From: Microcaldota archaeon
GTDB lineage: Archaea > Micrarchaeota > Micrarchaeia > Micrarchaeales > Micrarchaeaceae
Direction of reading: 5' to 3'
Assembly: GCA_021816895.1 (NCBI GenBank)
Contig: JAKAWW010000001.1
Coordinates: 681,067 to 745,066 of the forward strand
DNA: 64,000 bases
Part shown: positions 17,979-27,282 of the stretch, piece after piece
Numbering within the stretch: position 1 is the first letter of the stretch
Layout of the letters: each line of letters opens with the position of its first letter
Program-made: the position numbers and the translations under genes
The notes under the pieces: generated by a model
Database searches by the model: none
Told to the model about the DNA's origin: nothing
The model's input: only the letters and a program-made list of their open reading frames with translations

Positions 17979-18807
17979 AACACCAAGCAAAGAAGAGCTG
18001 AACGGGCAGCTGATAGATGCAGCAAAAACAGGAGAAATAGAAAGGATAAAAAGGCTGCTGGAACAGGGAGCTGATGTAGACGCAAGGAACAACGATGGAG
18101 AAACGGCGCTGATGAAGGCTGCATCAAAAGGACATCTTGATATTGTAAAGCTTCTTGTTGGGTATAGAGTGACAGTAGACGCGAAAGACAAAAATAGAGA
18201 GACGGCGCTGATGAAGGCTGCGTGGTATGGGAATCTTGATGTTGTGAAGCTTCTCATTGAGCATGGAGCTGAGGTAGATTCTAGGGAAAACATCCAGAAA
18301 AAGACGGCGATAATGTGGGCTGCGTGGAAGGGGCATCTTGACATTGTGAAGTATCTTGCTGAGCAGGGAGCGGAGGTAGACGCGAAAGACAGCTATGGGA
18401 AGACGGCGATGATGGAGGCTGCTTTTTGGGGAAATCACGATATTGTGAGATTTCTTGCTGAGCGTGGGGTGGAAGTAGACGCAAGGGACAAAGATGGATG
18501 GACTGCACTGATATGGGCGGCATGGAAGGGGCATCTTGACATTGTGAAGTATCTTGCAGAGCAGGGAGCGGATCTGAGTGTAAAGGACAATAAAGGAGAT
18601 ACTGCTTCAATGATAGCAAGAAAAAATAATTATAAAGAGGTTGCAGACTATTTGGATCCATTGACACAATTTAAAAAAAGAATGGAGAGCATAGTAAAAG
18701 GAGACAACGACAATTCAGAGCTGAAACCGGGAATAAGAGGCATGTTGAGAACCGGAAAAGGGCAGGAGTATAGTATAGCAAAACATGGTGTAAGCTATGC
18801 GGTATAA
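17968..18807 (+). CDS. Ankyrin-repeat protein A13
   Basis: Seven units with two departures from consensus: LLVGYRVTVDAKDKNRETA replaces the usual loop, and S-R-E-N-I-Q-K-K-T-A-I-M adds residues at a repeat boundary. Two units read AAWKGHLDIVKYLAEQGA. The tail is a drifted class I (KKRMESIVKGDNDNSELK) ending KHGVSYAV. Confidence 0.95.
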   Translation: MQYKTPSKEELNGQLIDAAKTGEIERIKRLLEQGADVDARNNDGETALMKAASKGHLDIVKLLVGYRVTVDAKDKNRETALMKAAWYGNLDVVKLLIEHGAEVDSRENIQKKTAIMWAAWKGHLDIVKYLAEQGAEVDAKDSYGKTAMMEAAFWGNHDIVRFLAERGVEVDARDKDGWTALIWAAWKGHLDIVKYLAEQGADLSVKDNKGDTASMIARKNNYKEVADYLDPLTQFKKRMESIVKGDNDNSELKPGIRGMLRTGKGQEYSIAKHGVSYAV

Positions 18808-19525
18808 AAAACCAAGCAAGGAAGAACTGGACGGGCAGATGATAGATGCGGCGAAAGTAGGAGACGTAAAAAGTGTGAAAAGGCTACTAAAGTATGGGGC
18901 AGGTGTAGACGCGAAAGACAACAGAGGAAAGACGGCAATGATGTGGGCTGCAGAGAACGGATATCTTGATGTTGTAAAGCTTCTTTTTGAGTGTGGAGCG
19001 GATGCGAATGCAAGAGACAACGAAGGATGGACGGCGATGATGTGGGCTGTAAGATATAGACAGCTTGATGTTGTAAAGCTTCTCATTGAAAAAGAAGCAG
19101 ATGTAAACGCAAAAAACAAATATGGGGAAACTGCGCTGATGCTTGCTGTGTGGAATAGACAACCTGCTATTGTAAAGTTTCTTGTTGAGCATAAGGCAAA
19201 GGTAAATGCAAGGAGCAATGGTAGAAGGACGGCAATGATGGGGGCTGCAGAGAATGGGGATCTTGATGTTGTGAAGTTTCTTGTTGAACATGGGGTGGAT
19301 CTTAGCGTAAAGGACAATAAAGGGAAAACTGCAGCGATGATTGCAAGAGAAAGCGGTCACAAGGAGATTGCAGACTATTTGGATTTATTTACGCAGCAAA
19401 AGAAAATAATAAACAGCATGCGCGAGAATAGCGAGCGCCTTGCGCTCAAACCAGATATACAAAGAATCTTGAGAACGGGGCAGGAGTATACTGCAAAGAG
19501 GCGTGGTGTAAGCTATGTGGCATAA
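18797..19525 (+). CDS. Ankyrin-repeat protein A14
   Basis: Six units. The head and first full unit (DVKSVKRLLKYGAGVDAKDN, then RGKTAMMWAAENG) are almost the same as B20, 20 kb downstream, but the tails differ: class II here (with the variant EYTAKRRGVSYVA), class I there. This is a clear case of head and tail being combined independently. Confidence 0.95.
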   Translation: MRYKKPSKEELDGQMIDAAKVGDVKSVKRLLKYGAGVDAKDNRGKTAMMWAAENGYLDVVKLLFECGADANARDNEGWTAMMWAVRYRQLDVVKLLIEKEADVNAKNKYGETALMLAVWNRQPAIVKFLVEHKAKVNARSNGRRTAMMGAAENGDLDVVKFLVEHGVDLSVKDNKGKTAAMIARESGHKEIADYLDLFTQQKKIINSMRENSERLALKPDIQRILRTGQEYTAKRRGVSYVA

Positions 19526-20498
19526 AAAACTGAGCAAAGAAGAATTGAACGCGCAGTTGATAGAGGCAGTGGAAGCAGGGAATATAGAGAATGTAAAAAG
19601 GTTACTTGAGCAAGGAGCTAAGGTAGATGCAAGGGACAACTATGGAGATAAAGCGCTGATGTGGGCTGCATTGTATGGGCAGCTTGATGTTGTAAAGTAC
19701 CTTTTTGAGCATGGAGCTGAGGTTGACGCAAGGGACAAAGATGGATGGACTGTGCTGATGTGGGCTGCACGGTATGGGCATCTTGATGTTGTTAAGTTCC
19801 TTGTTGAGCATGAGGTGGATGTAAACGCAAGGAGCAACGGGGGATGGACGGCGATGATGCAGGCTGCAGGTAGTGATTACCTTGATGTTACGAAGTATCT
19901 TATTGATCATGGAGCTTATGTAGATGCGAAAGACAAAAATGGAAATACAGCGATGATATGGGCTGCTTATGGGGGGCATCTTGATGTTGTGGAATATCTT
20001 GTTGGGCAAGGGACGGAGGTAGACGTGAAAGATAAAAATGGGATGACGGCGTTAATGTGGGCTGCACGGTATGGGCATCTTGCTGTTGTAAAGTTTCTTG
20101 TTGAGCAGGGAGCGGAGGTAGACGCAAGAAATAAATATGGATGGACTGCGCTGATGTTTGCCGCTTCCTTGGGATATCTTGATGGGTATCTTGATGTTGT
20201 GAAGTATCTTGTTGAGCAGGAAGCAGATCTGAGTGTAAAGGACAATAAAGGGAAGACTGCAGCGACGATTGCAAGAGAAAACAACTATAAAAAGATTGCA
20301 GACTATTTGGATTCCATAATGCATAGGAGAGATGCAATGATAGATAGTTTAATGCGTGAAGAGGGCACTAGCCTGGCACTCAGGCCCGAGATACTTAGCA
20401 TTCTAAGGACTGGACAGAAGCAGGCTTATGGGATTTTATTTGAAAAGGCAAAGAAAGAGCACTTTTATAGCTTTTGCAATTATTCAAATCGGATTTGA
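19515..20498 (+). CDS. Ankyrin-repeat protein A15, last gene before the AAA+ core
   Basis: Eight units, the last with a four-residue insertion (L-G-Y-L-D-G-Y-L-D-V-V). This is the only full-length member that is not followed directly by another ankyrin gene and the only one without the GVSYxx end. After LRTGQKQAYG it continues ILFEKAKKEHFYSFCNYSNRI and stops. The linker is also unlike the three tail classes (IMHRRDAMIDSLMREEGTS). Confidence 0.95.
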   Translation: MWHKKLSKEELNAQLIEAVEAGNIENVKRLLEQGAKVDARDNYGDKALMWAALYGQLDVVKYLFEHGAEVDARDKDGWTVLMWAARYGHLDVVKFLVEHEVDVNARSNGGWTAMMQAAGSDYLDVTKYLIDHGAYVDAKDKNGNTAMIWAAYGGHLDVVEYLVGQGTEVDVKDKNGMTALMWAARYGHLAVVKFLVEQGAEVDARNKYGWTALMFAASLGYLDGYLDVVKYLVEQEADLSVKDNKGKTAATIARENNYKKIADYLDSIMHRRDAMIDSLMREEGTSLALRPEILSILRTGQKQAYGILFEKAKKEHFYSFCNYSNRI

Positions 20499-20643
20499 TG
20501 AATTTTAACAAAAAGTAGCATTTATATATGAGGAAACAAGGAAAGTATGTGTATAAGTTACGCTAATGTGCCGCATGCATGTATGACGGTGCGGCGCTAA
20601 TATGCATATGTGATGTGAACAGAATATATTATGGGGGTATGAT
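20499..20643 (+). promoter_or_regulatory. Promoter and 5' leader of the AAA+/VWA genes
   Basis: TTTATATATG at 20521-20530 is a good TATA box; transcription would start near 20555, giving a leader of about 90 nt. The leader contains an inverted repeat GCCGCA (20570-20575) / TGCGGC (20590-20595) and ends with GGGGGT 8 nt before ATG 20644. The core genes can thus be expressed separately from array A. Confidence 0.5.
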
Positions 20644-23085
20644 ATGGCTAACAAAACTACAATCGCACCTGATGCACTTCTACGTGGTGGAATATCCACG
20701 CTTGATGATTTAGTAAATGCAGTGCGTGACGACCTTAAGAGCAAGATCAGCAACGAAGCGTCAGAGCTAGTGAGCAAAGCGGCATATCTTGCAAGCAGAG
20801 CAATAGAGTTTAATGATTACAGAGGATCAGAGATAAAAGGTATAAGGGCTTCTGGGCTTGAGGTACCTTATAATTTTGTTGCTGATGCGCCTGCAATCTT
20901 AAAGCAGGCAGATTCTAGCCGTAGGGATATGTTCTATGCAGAGCTTGAAAAGAATCTTGATGCGCTGCTAGGAGAAAATGAGCGGTCTAAGCTTAAAAGA
21001 ATAGAAGGAGCACTAGACAGCATAAAGAAGCACGCGGTGGAATATGCCGCTTATAGAGCTGCAACACGCCCCAATGATGACAATTCTTCTGAAGTAGAGG
21101 ATTTGTCTGTAATAAGGTACTTCTCCAAGGGCTCGGAGATACCAAAATTCTATATCATTAAGGGGGCACAATCCGAATCATACTTTAATGCGCTTGTTGC
21201 TTCTGCCCTTAGCGATATGCCGATTCTAGCATACGGGCCAACAGGCATAGCAAAAACACTGGCAGTAAACTATCTTGCCGCTGCATGGAATTCTAGGACT
21301 ATGCCTGTGCCGCATGCGCCGATTATCCCCCTAATAACATTGCAATGCAGCAGCGATTCAGACGCATATTCGCTCATAGGGCACGAGATCATTGAAAATG
21401 GCGCCGTCAAATTCCAGAAAGGGCCGTTGCCGATGGCAATTGAAGCTGCTAACAATAATGGCGTTGCAATACTCCTGATTGATGAGATAGCTGCATTGAA
21501 CCCGGAGACCCAGAAACTGCTCAACCCGCTGCTAGATGTGGGTAAGGCGGTAATTTTTGGGGAAAAGGCCTGGCATCTAGACCCAGACGCAAGACTTATC
21601 ATGGTGGCGACAACTAACATAGCAGGGGATATGGGATATGGAGGCATAAACAAGATGAATGAAGACCTGTGGAGGAGATTCCCAGTAAAGAAAAAACTTG
21701 ATTTTCCGGGGAAGGATGAAGAGAAGGGGATATTAGGGCACTTTACAAAGGACAATACCCTGATTGAAGCTCTCATAAAATTAGCAGAACATACCAGGAG
21801 CCCCAACAGCAATATTAAACCACTGTCAACAGCGACCCTTGTCAATGCAATAGAGCTAATACACTCGTACCAAGAGATGCTTGCGGACCAGCAAAAGACG
21901 TTTAATGCAGCCATAACTGAGGCAATAGTAGATAGCTATACTGAAGTGGAAGACAGAGAAGCAATAATTGAGAAGATAAAGGATATACTACCGAATTACA
22001 AGAAGGAGGGGCTTGAGCGGCTAAAAGGCATAAAAGAAGCAATAGAAAGCATTAAAGGGTATGCAAAAGGGTATGCCGCTACCCATAAGGATTCAATCGA
22101 GTCCAATGACGGCTCTTTGAAAGACTTGTCAGTAATAGTAGACTTTTCAAAAGACACCAAGGCAGCGATACCCGAATATAGCATTGTTGATGGAGGGCAA
22201 TCAGAAGAATATTTCAACTCTCTTGTAGCGGCCTCATTTTCTGGTAAGCCCATGCTAGTGTGGGGGCCAACAGGCATAGCAAAAACACTGGCAGTAAACT
22301 ATCTTGCCGCGATGCTGAGCGCTCCCATTGTAACTGCGCAATGCACTGCAGATTCCGACGCATATTCGCTCATAGGGCACGAGATCATTGAAAATGGCGC
22401 CGTCAAATTCCAGAAAGGGCCGTTGCCGATGGCAATTGAAGCTGCTAACAATAATGGCGTTGCAATACTCCTGATTGATGAGATCGCTGCATTGAACCCG
22501 GAGACCCAGAAACTGCTCAACCCGCTGCTAGACGGGGTAAAGGCGGTAATTTTTGGGGAAAAGGCCTGGCATCTAGACCCAGACGCAAAACTCATCATAG
22601 TGGCGACAACGAACATAGCCGGGAACAGGGGATATGGGGGCATAAACAAGGTGAATGAAGACCTGTGGAGGAGATTCATAATAAAGAAAGCACTTAGCTT
22701 CCCTGAGAAAGAAGAAGAGAAAAAAATACTGGAGCGCCACTTTAAAGGCAACCTTACAGATGAAGGAAGCAAACTAATAGATGACCTGATAAAGGTAGCT
22801 GAATATACGAGAAAGCCCGATAGTGGAATCATGCCGTTGTCCACAGCGACCCTTGCCAATACGGTACGCGTGATACCTGCATACCAGGAGGCGTTTGTAA
22901 ACCAGTCACTGGCATTTGAGGAGGCCATTAACAATACCATTGTGAACGAGTATCCAGAAAATGAGGATAGAGACGAGGTACTAAAGATCGTAAAAGGAAC
23001 ATTCAGTAACTACGGCAAGAAGCCCTCCGGCAAGAAGGATGGCACATCAGCCGGAGCTGACAACAGCTTCATAGATTCTGCCTAA
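20644..23085 (+). CDS. Tandem MoxR-type AAA+ ATPase
   Basis: 813 residues comprising two copies of a MoxR/CbbQ-like AAA+ module. Each has a variant Walker A GPTGIAKT (about residues 198-205 and 541-548, with the Ala before Lys typical of MoxR proteins), Walker B ILLIDEI, sensor-1 VATTN and an Arg-finger-type DLWRRF. Each is followed by a helical region starting PLSTATL. An N-terminal segment of about 175 residues precedes the first module. The family forms rings that work with VWA-domain partners to remodel or activate target proteins (RavA-ViaA, CbbQ-CbbO, NorQ-NorD). The VWA gene follows after 17 nt. The two modules share a 128-bp perfect identity and a 47-bp identity over the Walker A, far more than elsewhere, which points to gene conversion. 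The protein acts in the cytoplasm. Confidence 0.92.
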   Translation: MANKTTIAPDALLRGGISTLDDLVNAVRDDLKSKISNEASELVSKAAYLASRAIEFNDYRGSEIKGIRASGLEVPYNFVADAPAILKQADSSRRDMFYAELEKNLDALLGENERSKLKRIEGALDSIKKHAVEYAAYRAATRPNDDNSSEVEDLSVIRYFSKGSEIPKFYIIKGAQSESYFNALVASALSDMPILAYGPTGIAKTLAVNYLAAAWNSRTMPVPHAPIIPLITLQCSSDSDAYSLIGHEIIENGAVKFQKGPLPMAIEAANNNGVAILLIDEIAALNPETQKLLNPLLDVGKAVIFGEKAWHLDPDARLIMVATTNIAGDMGYGGINKMNEDLWRRFPVKKKLDFPGKDEEKGILGHFTKDNTLIEALIKLAEHTRSPNSNIKPLSTATLVNAIELIHSYQEMLADQQKTFNAAITEAIVDSYTEVEDREAIIEKIKDILPNYKKEGLERLKGIKEAIESIKGYAKGYAATHKDSIESNDGSLKDLSVIVDFSKDTKAAIPEYSIVDGGQSEEYFNSLVAASFSGKPMLVWGPTGIAKTLAVNYLAAMLSAPIVTAQCTADSDAYSLIGHEIIENGAVKFQKGPLPMAIEAANNNGVAILLIDEIAALNPETQKLLNPLLDGVKAVIFGEKAWHLDPDAKLIIVATTNIAGNRGYGGINKVNEDLWRRFIIKKALSFPEKEEEKKILERHFKGNLTDEGSKLIDDLIKVAEYTRKPDSGIMPLSTATLANTVRVIPAYQEAFVNQSLAFEEAINNTIVNEYPENEDRDEVLKIVKGTFSNYGKKPSGKKDGTSAGADNSFIDSA
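21361..21680 (+). repeat. Intragenic direct repeat, copy 1 (AAA+ module 1)
   Basis: The segment repeats at 22357-22676. The first 128 bp are identical and the remainder has scattered differences, mostly synonymous. It encodes the region from before Walker B to the Arg finger. A separate 47-bp identity covers Walker A (21235-21281 and 22264-22310). Confidence 0.85.
22357..22676 (+). repeat. Intragenic direct repeat, copy 2 (AAA+ module 2)
   Basis: Partner of 21361-21680, offset 996 bp. It begins at GACGCATATT and ends at the codons for DLWRRF. Confidence 0.85.
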
Positions 23086-23102
23086 ATCATCTAATAGAAA
23101 AG

Positions 23103-24995
23103 GTGTTGCAATTGCCAGAGACCACATCAAAAAAGGGCAACATAAACATTGAGGCACTGGAGAAGGAATTAGACCTAATAAGCAACTTTGAAGACAAGAA
23201 GATAACGCTTTCAATGCCCAGCGTCGATCTAACCAATGGCAGGGTTGCATTGAGCTTTAAAAAAGGCCCCAATGAGTATGGCATATATTTAGCTCCTGAT
23301 TCAGATCTTGTGGAAAGATCTGGAGAGAACTCAAATAATACGGCGCGCGCTCTGCTGCAACACGAGGCCGCGCACACCTGGCTTACAAATTTCGATGCCA
23401 CAGAAGAGATGATCAAAACTCTTTCAAAAAAATATGACATGCCGCCTGAATTTGTAAAGAACATAGAGAACGTCGTTGAGGACTGCAGGATAGAGGGTAT
23501 TTGGAGTTTGGTGTTTCCAGGTAGCAAGAGAAACTTTTCAGAACTCTACAAAGTAACCCTAGATGAGATAGAAGAAAGGACTACGACTAAACCTATTGAT
23601 TTTGTATCTGCATTGCTTATTGCGCGCTTTGGTATTACCGGTGGGGATATTATATGGCTGGAAAGCAAAATTCCAGAACAGGTAAGGCCGTACTATAACA
23701 GGTTTGCACAAGAATTGGAGAAAGTCAAAGCCACAGACTGGAGAGGCACACAGGTTGTAACGGATAGTATATTAAATATTTTCAAAGAAATTTTTGAGAA
23801 TAGACCACACCAAAAGCAAGGAGATAGCGGTGAGGATAAAGGGGACATGGGCGGCGGAGAAGCTGGAGACGAAGGGCAAGATCAGGATGGAGGCAACGGC
23901 AAGGATTCTGCCCGCAATAAAGGAAACAATGAAGATACAATTTTGAAACATTCAGAGGAGGCAGGCAAATTGCTTATAAAATTGGTGCCTATTTTGGGTG
24001 ACGTTGCCTCCGGTAAACCAGACTTAAACATCAAAGGTAAGGTTGAGGAAGTTTCAAACAGTCCAACTGAGGGAACACTCGATGAAAGCAGAAAAAATAT
24101 ACTAAAGCTTTTGGAGAATATACCATTATCAAAATATCCTATCATTAATGCTATTGGAGATATAGTAGAAGATACTTTTGCTTCTAACAAGGGATTTGAA
24201 AGCAAAAACCGTGGTGTCAACGTTGATGGGGAGGTGGTACCCACATACAATGGCCCGCTTGTGCAATACAGGAGAGTGATAAAACCCAACCCTAATATAA
24301 AAAAGATGCTAGAAGAGATTGAACTGGGGGACAAGCCCAAGAAGAACATGTATAATAGCACAAGTGGCAGCAGACTAGATATACGCAAACTCATACGCTA
24401 CGAGATAACAAAAGACCCAGTAGACCTTTCTAAACCATATCTTAGGCGTATCAAAAATACTGGTGCAGAGATATGGATACTTCTTGACATTTCAAGCTCA
24501 ATGGAAGGAGATAAGATAGACGCGGCAAAGAGGGTACTTGGGAGTATATATGACAGCTTGGATGGCTCTAGGTATGTGCACCTTAATATGTTCGGATTCT
24601 ACAACGATGAAGAAACCCATGTTTTCGCGCTAGATAGGGATCTGCTAATGAAGTTAGATGCTATTGGAGGCACACCCACAGACATAGCTATCTATTATAC
24701 CGCTGGGCTTATGAAGAGGGACAAGATAAATCTCAATAAAACCCTTTTCATAATCACTGACGGTTATCCAAATGACAGAGATAGCACCAAGGATGCCCTT
24801 ATGTACCTCAAGAGCGCAATAAAGTCTGTGAATATATTTACGATATTCATTTCGCCAAAGGACGAAGAAGCAGTGAATATTTTCTCTCCAAGCAACTGGT
24901 ACTTCAATGTAAGCTCTATCGAAGATGCAGGGAGGGTATTGGAACGGGGCATAAGAGGCATTGTTGAGAATATTAAAAAGCAGCTTAGGAGATAG
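23103..24995 (+). CDS. VWA-domain protein with HEAAH metallopeptidase-like N-terminus (CobT/DUF2201-like layout)
   Basis: About 630 residues. The N-terminal domain has Q-H-E-A-A-H-T-W (HExxH at about 87-91) followed by N-V-V-E-D-C-R-I-E (about 123-131); this HExxH plus N-x-x-E-D-x-R-x-E pair is seen in zincin-like domains of CobT-type and related VWA proteins. Residues about 234-280 form a Gly/Asp/Glu-rich low-complexity linker. The C-terminal VWA domain has a complete MIDAS: D-I-S-S-S (about 462-466), G-G-T-P-T-D and I-T-D-G. It is the expected partner of the AAA+ protein; AAA+ tandem plus acidic linker plus MIDAS is reminiscent of midasin split into two chains. Candidate starts are GTG 23103, TTG 23106 and TTG 23112; AGGTG at 23101-23105 suits TTG 23112. 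Confidence 0.88.
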   Translation: MLQLPETTSKKGNINIEALEKELDLISNFEDKKITLSMPSVDLTNGRVALSFKKGPNEYGIYLAPDSDLVERSGENSNNTARALLQHEAAHTWLTNFDATEEMIKTLSKKYDMPPEFVKNIENVVEDCRIEGIWSLVFPGSKRNFSELYKVTLDEIEERTTTKPIDFVSALLIARFGITGGDIIWLESKIPEQVRPYYNRFAQELEKVKATDWRGTQVVTDSILNIFKEIFENRPHQKQGDSGEDKGDMGGGEAGDEGQDQDGGNGKDSARNKGNNEDTILKHSEEAGKLLIKLVPILGDVASGKPDLNIKGKVEEVSNSPTEGTLDESRKNILKLLENIPLSKYPIINAIGDIVEDTFASNKGFESKNRGVNVDGEVVPTYNGPLVQYRRVIKPNPNIKKMLEEIELGDKPKKNMYNSTSGSRLDIRKLIRYEITKDPVDLSKPYLRRIKNTGAEIWILLDISSSMEGDKIDAAKRVLGSIYDSLDGSRYVHLNMFGFYNDEETHVFALDRDLLMKLDAIGGTPTDIAIYYTAGLMKRDKINLNKTLFIITDGYPNDRDSTKDALMYLKSAIKSVNIFTIFISPKDEEAVNIFSPSNWYFNVSSIEDAGRVLERGIRGIVENIKKQLRR

Positions 24996-25011
24996 CTAAG
25001 CGGTGGTATTT

Positions 25012-25416
25012 ATGATGATATATCGAAAATCAAATAGCTCTAAGAACTACAATGATCCTAGCTTTGGTTCTGTAAATATGAATGCAATGGATAACAATGG
25101 ATGGACGGACCTGATGGATGCCGCTTCTTGGGGGCAGCTTGATTATGTAAAGTTTCTTGTTGTTAATGGAGCAGATTCGAGCATAAAGAACAAAAAAGGG
25201 AAGACAGCTGCGATGCTTGCAAGAGAAAAAGGTCACAAGGAGATTGCAGACTATTTGGATTACTTGGATCCTTCGGTACAGCGGATTAAAGAGGGAATAG
25301 ATAGCGTAAGAAAAAACAGTGGCAGCAGTTTAGAGCTGAAACCAGGGATAAGAGGCATGTTGAGAACGGGGCAGGAGTATACTACAAAGAGGCGTGGTGT
25401 GAGCTATGTGGCTTAA
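25012..25416 (+). CDS. Ankyrin-repeat protein B1 (short, first of array B)
   Basis: Lacks the standard head: it opens M-M-I-Y-R-K-S-N-S-S-K-N-Y-N, then has only one full unit (N-G-W-T-D-L-M-D-A-A) and the cap before a class I-like tail with RRGVSYVA. ATG 25012 is preferred because GGTGGT lies 6 nt upstream; GTG 25003 would extend it by three codons. It starts 16 nt after the VWA stop. This looks like a member truncated at the 5' end that gained a new start when the core genes and array B were joined. Confidence 0.85.
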   Translation: MMIYRKSNSSKNYNDPSFGSVNMNAMDNNGWTDLMDAASWGQLDYVKFLVVNGADSSIKNKKGKTAAMLAREKGHKEIADYLDYLDPSVQRIKEGIDSVRKNSGSSLELKPGIRGMLRTGQEYTTKRRGVSYVA

Positions 25417-26722
25417 AGAGAAACTCAACCAGAAGTTGATAGAGGCAGCAGAAGTGGGAAACAAAGAAAGAGTAAAATGGCTACTGGTGCTTAGAGCTGA
25501 TATAGACGCAAAAGACGAAGATGGATGGACGGCGATGATGCGTGCTGCATGGAAAGGTCATCTTGACGTTGTAAAGTATCTTGCTGTGCATGGTGCAGAT
25601 GTAAACGCAAGCGACAAAGATGGAGGTACAGTGATGATAGAGGCTGCATGGAAAGGTCATCTTGACGTTGTAAAGTATCTTGTTGAAAAAGGAGCAGATG
25701 TAAACGCAATGGACGAACAGGGATGGACGGCGATGATGCTGGCTGCAAAGAATGGGCATCTTGATGTTGTGAAGTTTCTCGTTGAGCAGGGAGCGGAGGT
25801 AGACGCAAGGAACAATGATGGAGAGACGGCGATGATGCTGGCTGCAGAGAATGGGCAGCTTGATGTTGTGAAGTTTCTTGTTGAGCATGGAGCAAAAGTA
25901 AACACAAGGAACAAAGATGGAAGGACGGCGATGATAGAGGCTGCAAAGAATGGGCATCTTGATGTTGTGAAGTTTCTCGTTGAGCAGGGAGCAAAAGTAA
26001 ACGCAAGGGACAATGATGGATGGACGGCGATGATGTGGGCTGCATTGAATGGGAAGCTTGATGTTGTAAAGTTTCTTGTTGAGCAGGGAGCAAAAGTAAA
26101 CGCAAGGAACAAAGATGGAAGGACGGCGATGATGCTGGCTGCATTGAATGGACATCTTGCTATTGTGAGGTTTCTTGCAGAGCGTGGAGCGGATGTAGAC
26201 GCAGACGATAACGTAGGACTGACGGCGATGATGTGGGCTGCAGAGAATGGGCATCTTGATATCGTGAAATATCTTGTGGAGCAGGGAGCGGATGTAGACG
26301 CGAAAGATAAAACGGGATTGACGGCGATGATGCTGGCTGCATTGAATGGGAAGCTTGATGTTGTAAAGCTTCTCGTTGAAAAAGGAGCGAATGTAAACGC
26401 AATGGATAATGACGAAGAGACGGCGATGATGAAGGCTGCATTTTGGGGATATTTTGAGGTTGTAAAGTTTCTTGCTGAACACGGGGCGGATCTGAGCGTA
26501 GAGAACAAAGAAGGGAAGACTGCCGCGATGATTGCAAGGGAAAGAGGTCACAAAGAGATTGTAGACTATTTGGATCTATTAACTCAGACTAAGGAGAGAA
26601 TGGAGAGTGTAGTAAAAGACAACGATGGCAGTGGTTTAGAGCTTAGGTCAGAGATAAAAAGCTTGTTGAGGACTGTACATGAGTATAATGTAGCGAGGCA
26701 TGGTGTGAGTTATGAAGTATAA
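25406..26722 (+). CDS. Ankyrin-repeat protein B2
   Basis: 12 units, the second longest member. Head MWLKEKLNQKLIEAA with N-K-E-R-V-K-W-L-L-V-L-R-A-D-I is found only here and in B5, and the preceding junctions (B1/B2 and B4/B5) are also alike. The 3' end takes part in a perfect 218-bp repeat with B7. Tail class I with ERMESVVKDNDGSG and HEYNVARHGVSYEV. Confidence 0.95.
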   Translation: MWLKEKLNQKLIEAAEVGNKERVKWLLVLRADIDAKDEDGWTAMMRAAWKGHLDVVKYLAVHGADVNASDKDGGTVMIEAAWKGHLDVVKYLVEKGADVNAMDEQGWTAMMLAAKNGHLDVVKFLVEQGAEVDARNNDGETAMMLAAENGQLDVVKFLVEHGAKVNTRNKDGRTAMIEAAKNGHLDVVKFLVEQGAKVNARDNDGWTAMMWAALNGKLDVVKFLVEQGAKVNARNKDGRTAMMLAALNGHLAIVRFLAERGADVDADDNVGLTAMMWAAENGHLDIVKYLVEQGADVDAKDKTGLTAMMLAALNGKLDVVKLLVEKGANVNAMDNDEETAMMKAAFWGYFEVVKFLAEHGADLSVENKEGKTAAMIARERGHKEIVDYLDLLTQTKERMESVVKDNDGSGLELRSEIKSLLRTVHEYNVARHGVSYEV

Positions 26723-26767
26723 AGCAACGAGCAAAGAGGAATTGAACGCACAGCTGATAGAGGCAGC
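26550..26767 (+). repeat. Perfect 218-bp repeat across the B2/B3 junction
   Basis: Identical to 30605-30822 across the B7/B8 junction. It covers the end of the cap, the whole tail, the overlapping start and the first 18 or so codons of the next gene, so the exchanged unit was tail plus neighbouring head. Confidence 0.9.
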
Positions 26768-27254
26768 GAAAGCCGGGAATATAGAGAACCTGAAAAGATT
26801 ACTTGAGCAGGGAGCTGATGTAGACGCAAGGGACAATGATGGAGAGACGGCGATGATGCTGGCTGCAGCTAGTGAACACCTTGATGCTGTAAAGTTTCTT
26901 GCTGAACATGGAGCGGATGTAAACGCAAGGGACAAGGAGAGGAGGACTGTGCTGATGTGGGCTGCAGCAGGAGGACATCTTGATATTGTGATGTTCCTTG
27001 CTGAGCATGGAGCTGATGTAGACGCAAGGGACAATGAGGAGAGGACTGTGCTGATGTGGGCTGCAGCAAGGGAAAATTTTGATGTTGTAAAGTTTCTTGT
27101 TGCGTATGGAGCGTATCTGGGCGTAGATAATATTGAGAGGAAGACTGCGGCGATGATTGCATGGGAAAAAATAGAAGATATAAGAAGAGATACTAATGGC
27201 AGTGGTTTAGAGCTTAGGTCAGAGATAAGAGATATGTTGAGGACTGCACACTAA
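26712..27254 (+). pseudogene. Ankyrin-repeat gene B3, internally deleted and cut by a stop codon
   Basis: Five units, two of them tandem copies with E-E-R-T-V-L-M-W-A-A-A. The cap is cut short (A-A-M-I-A-W-E-K-I-E-D-I-R-R-D) and the part usually encoding HKEVADYLD..QFKER is missing. The frame stops at TAA 27252-27254 after LRTAH, yet the next 13 codons still read YNAAKYGVSYAV plus stop in the same frame, ending at 27293 with the normal 11-nt overlap. One nonsense change from GAA or a similar codon explains this. It may still yield a 180-residue protein. Confidence 0.85.
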
Positions 27255-27282
27255 TATAATGCAGCAAAATATGGTGTAAGTT

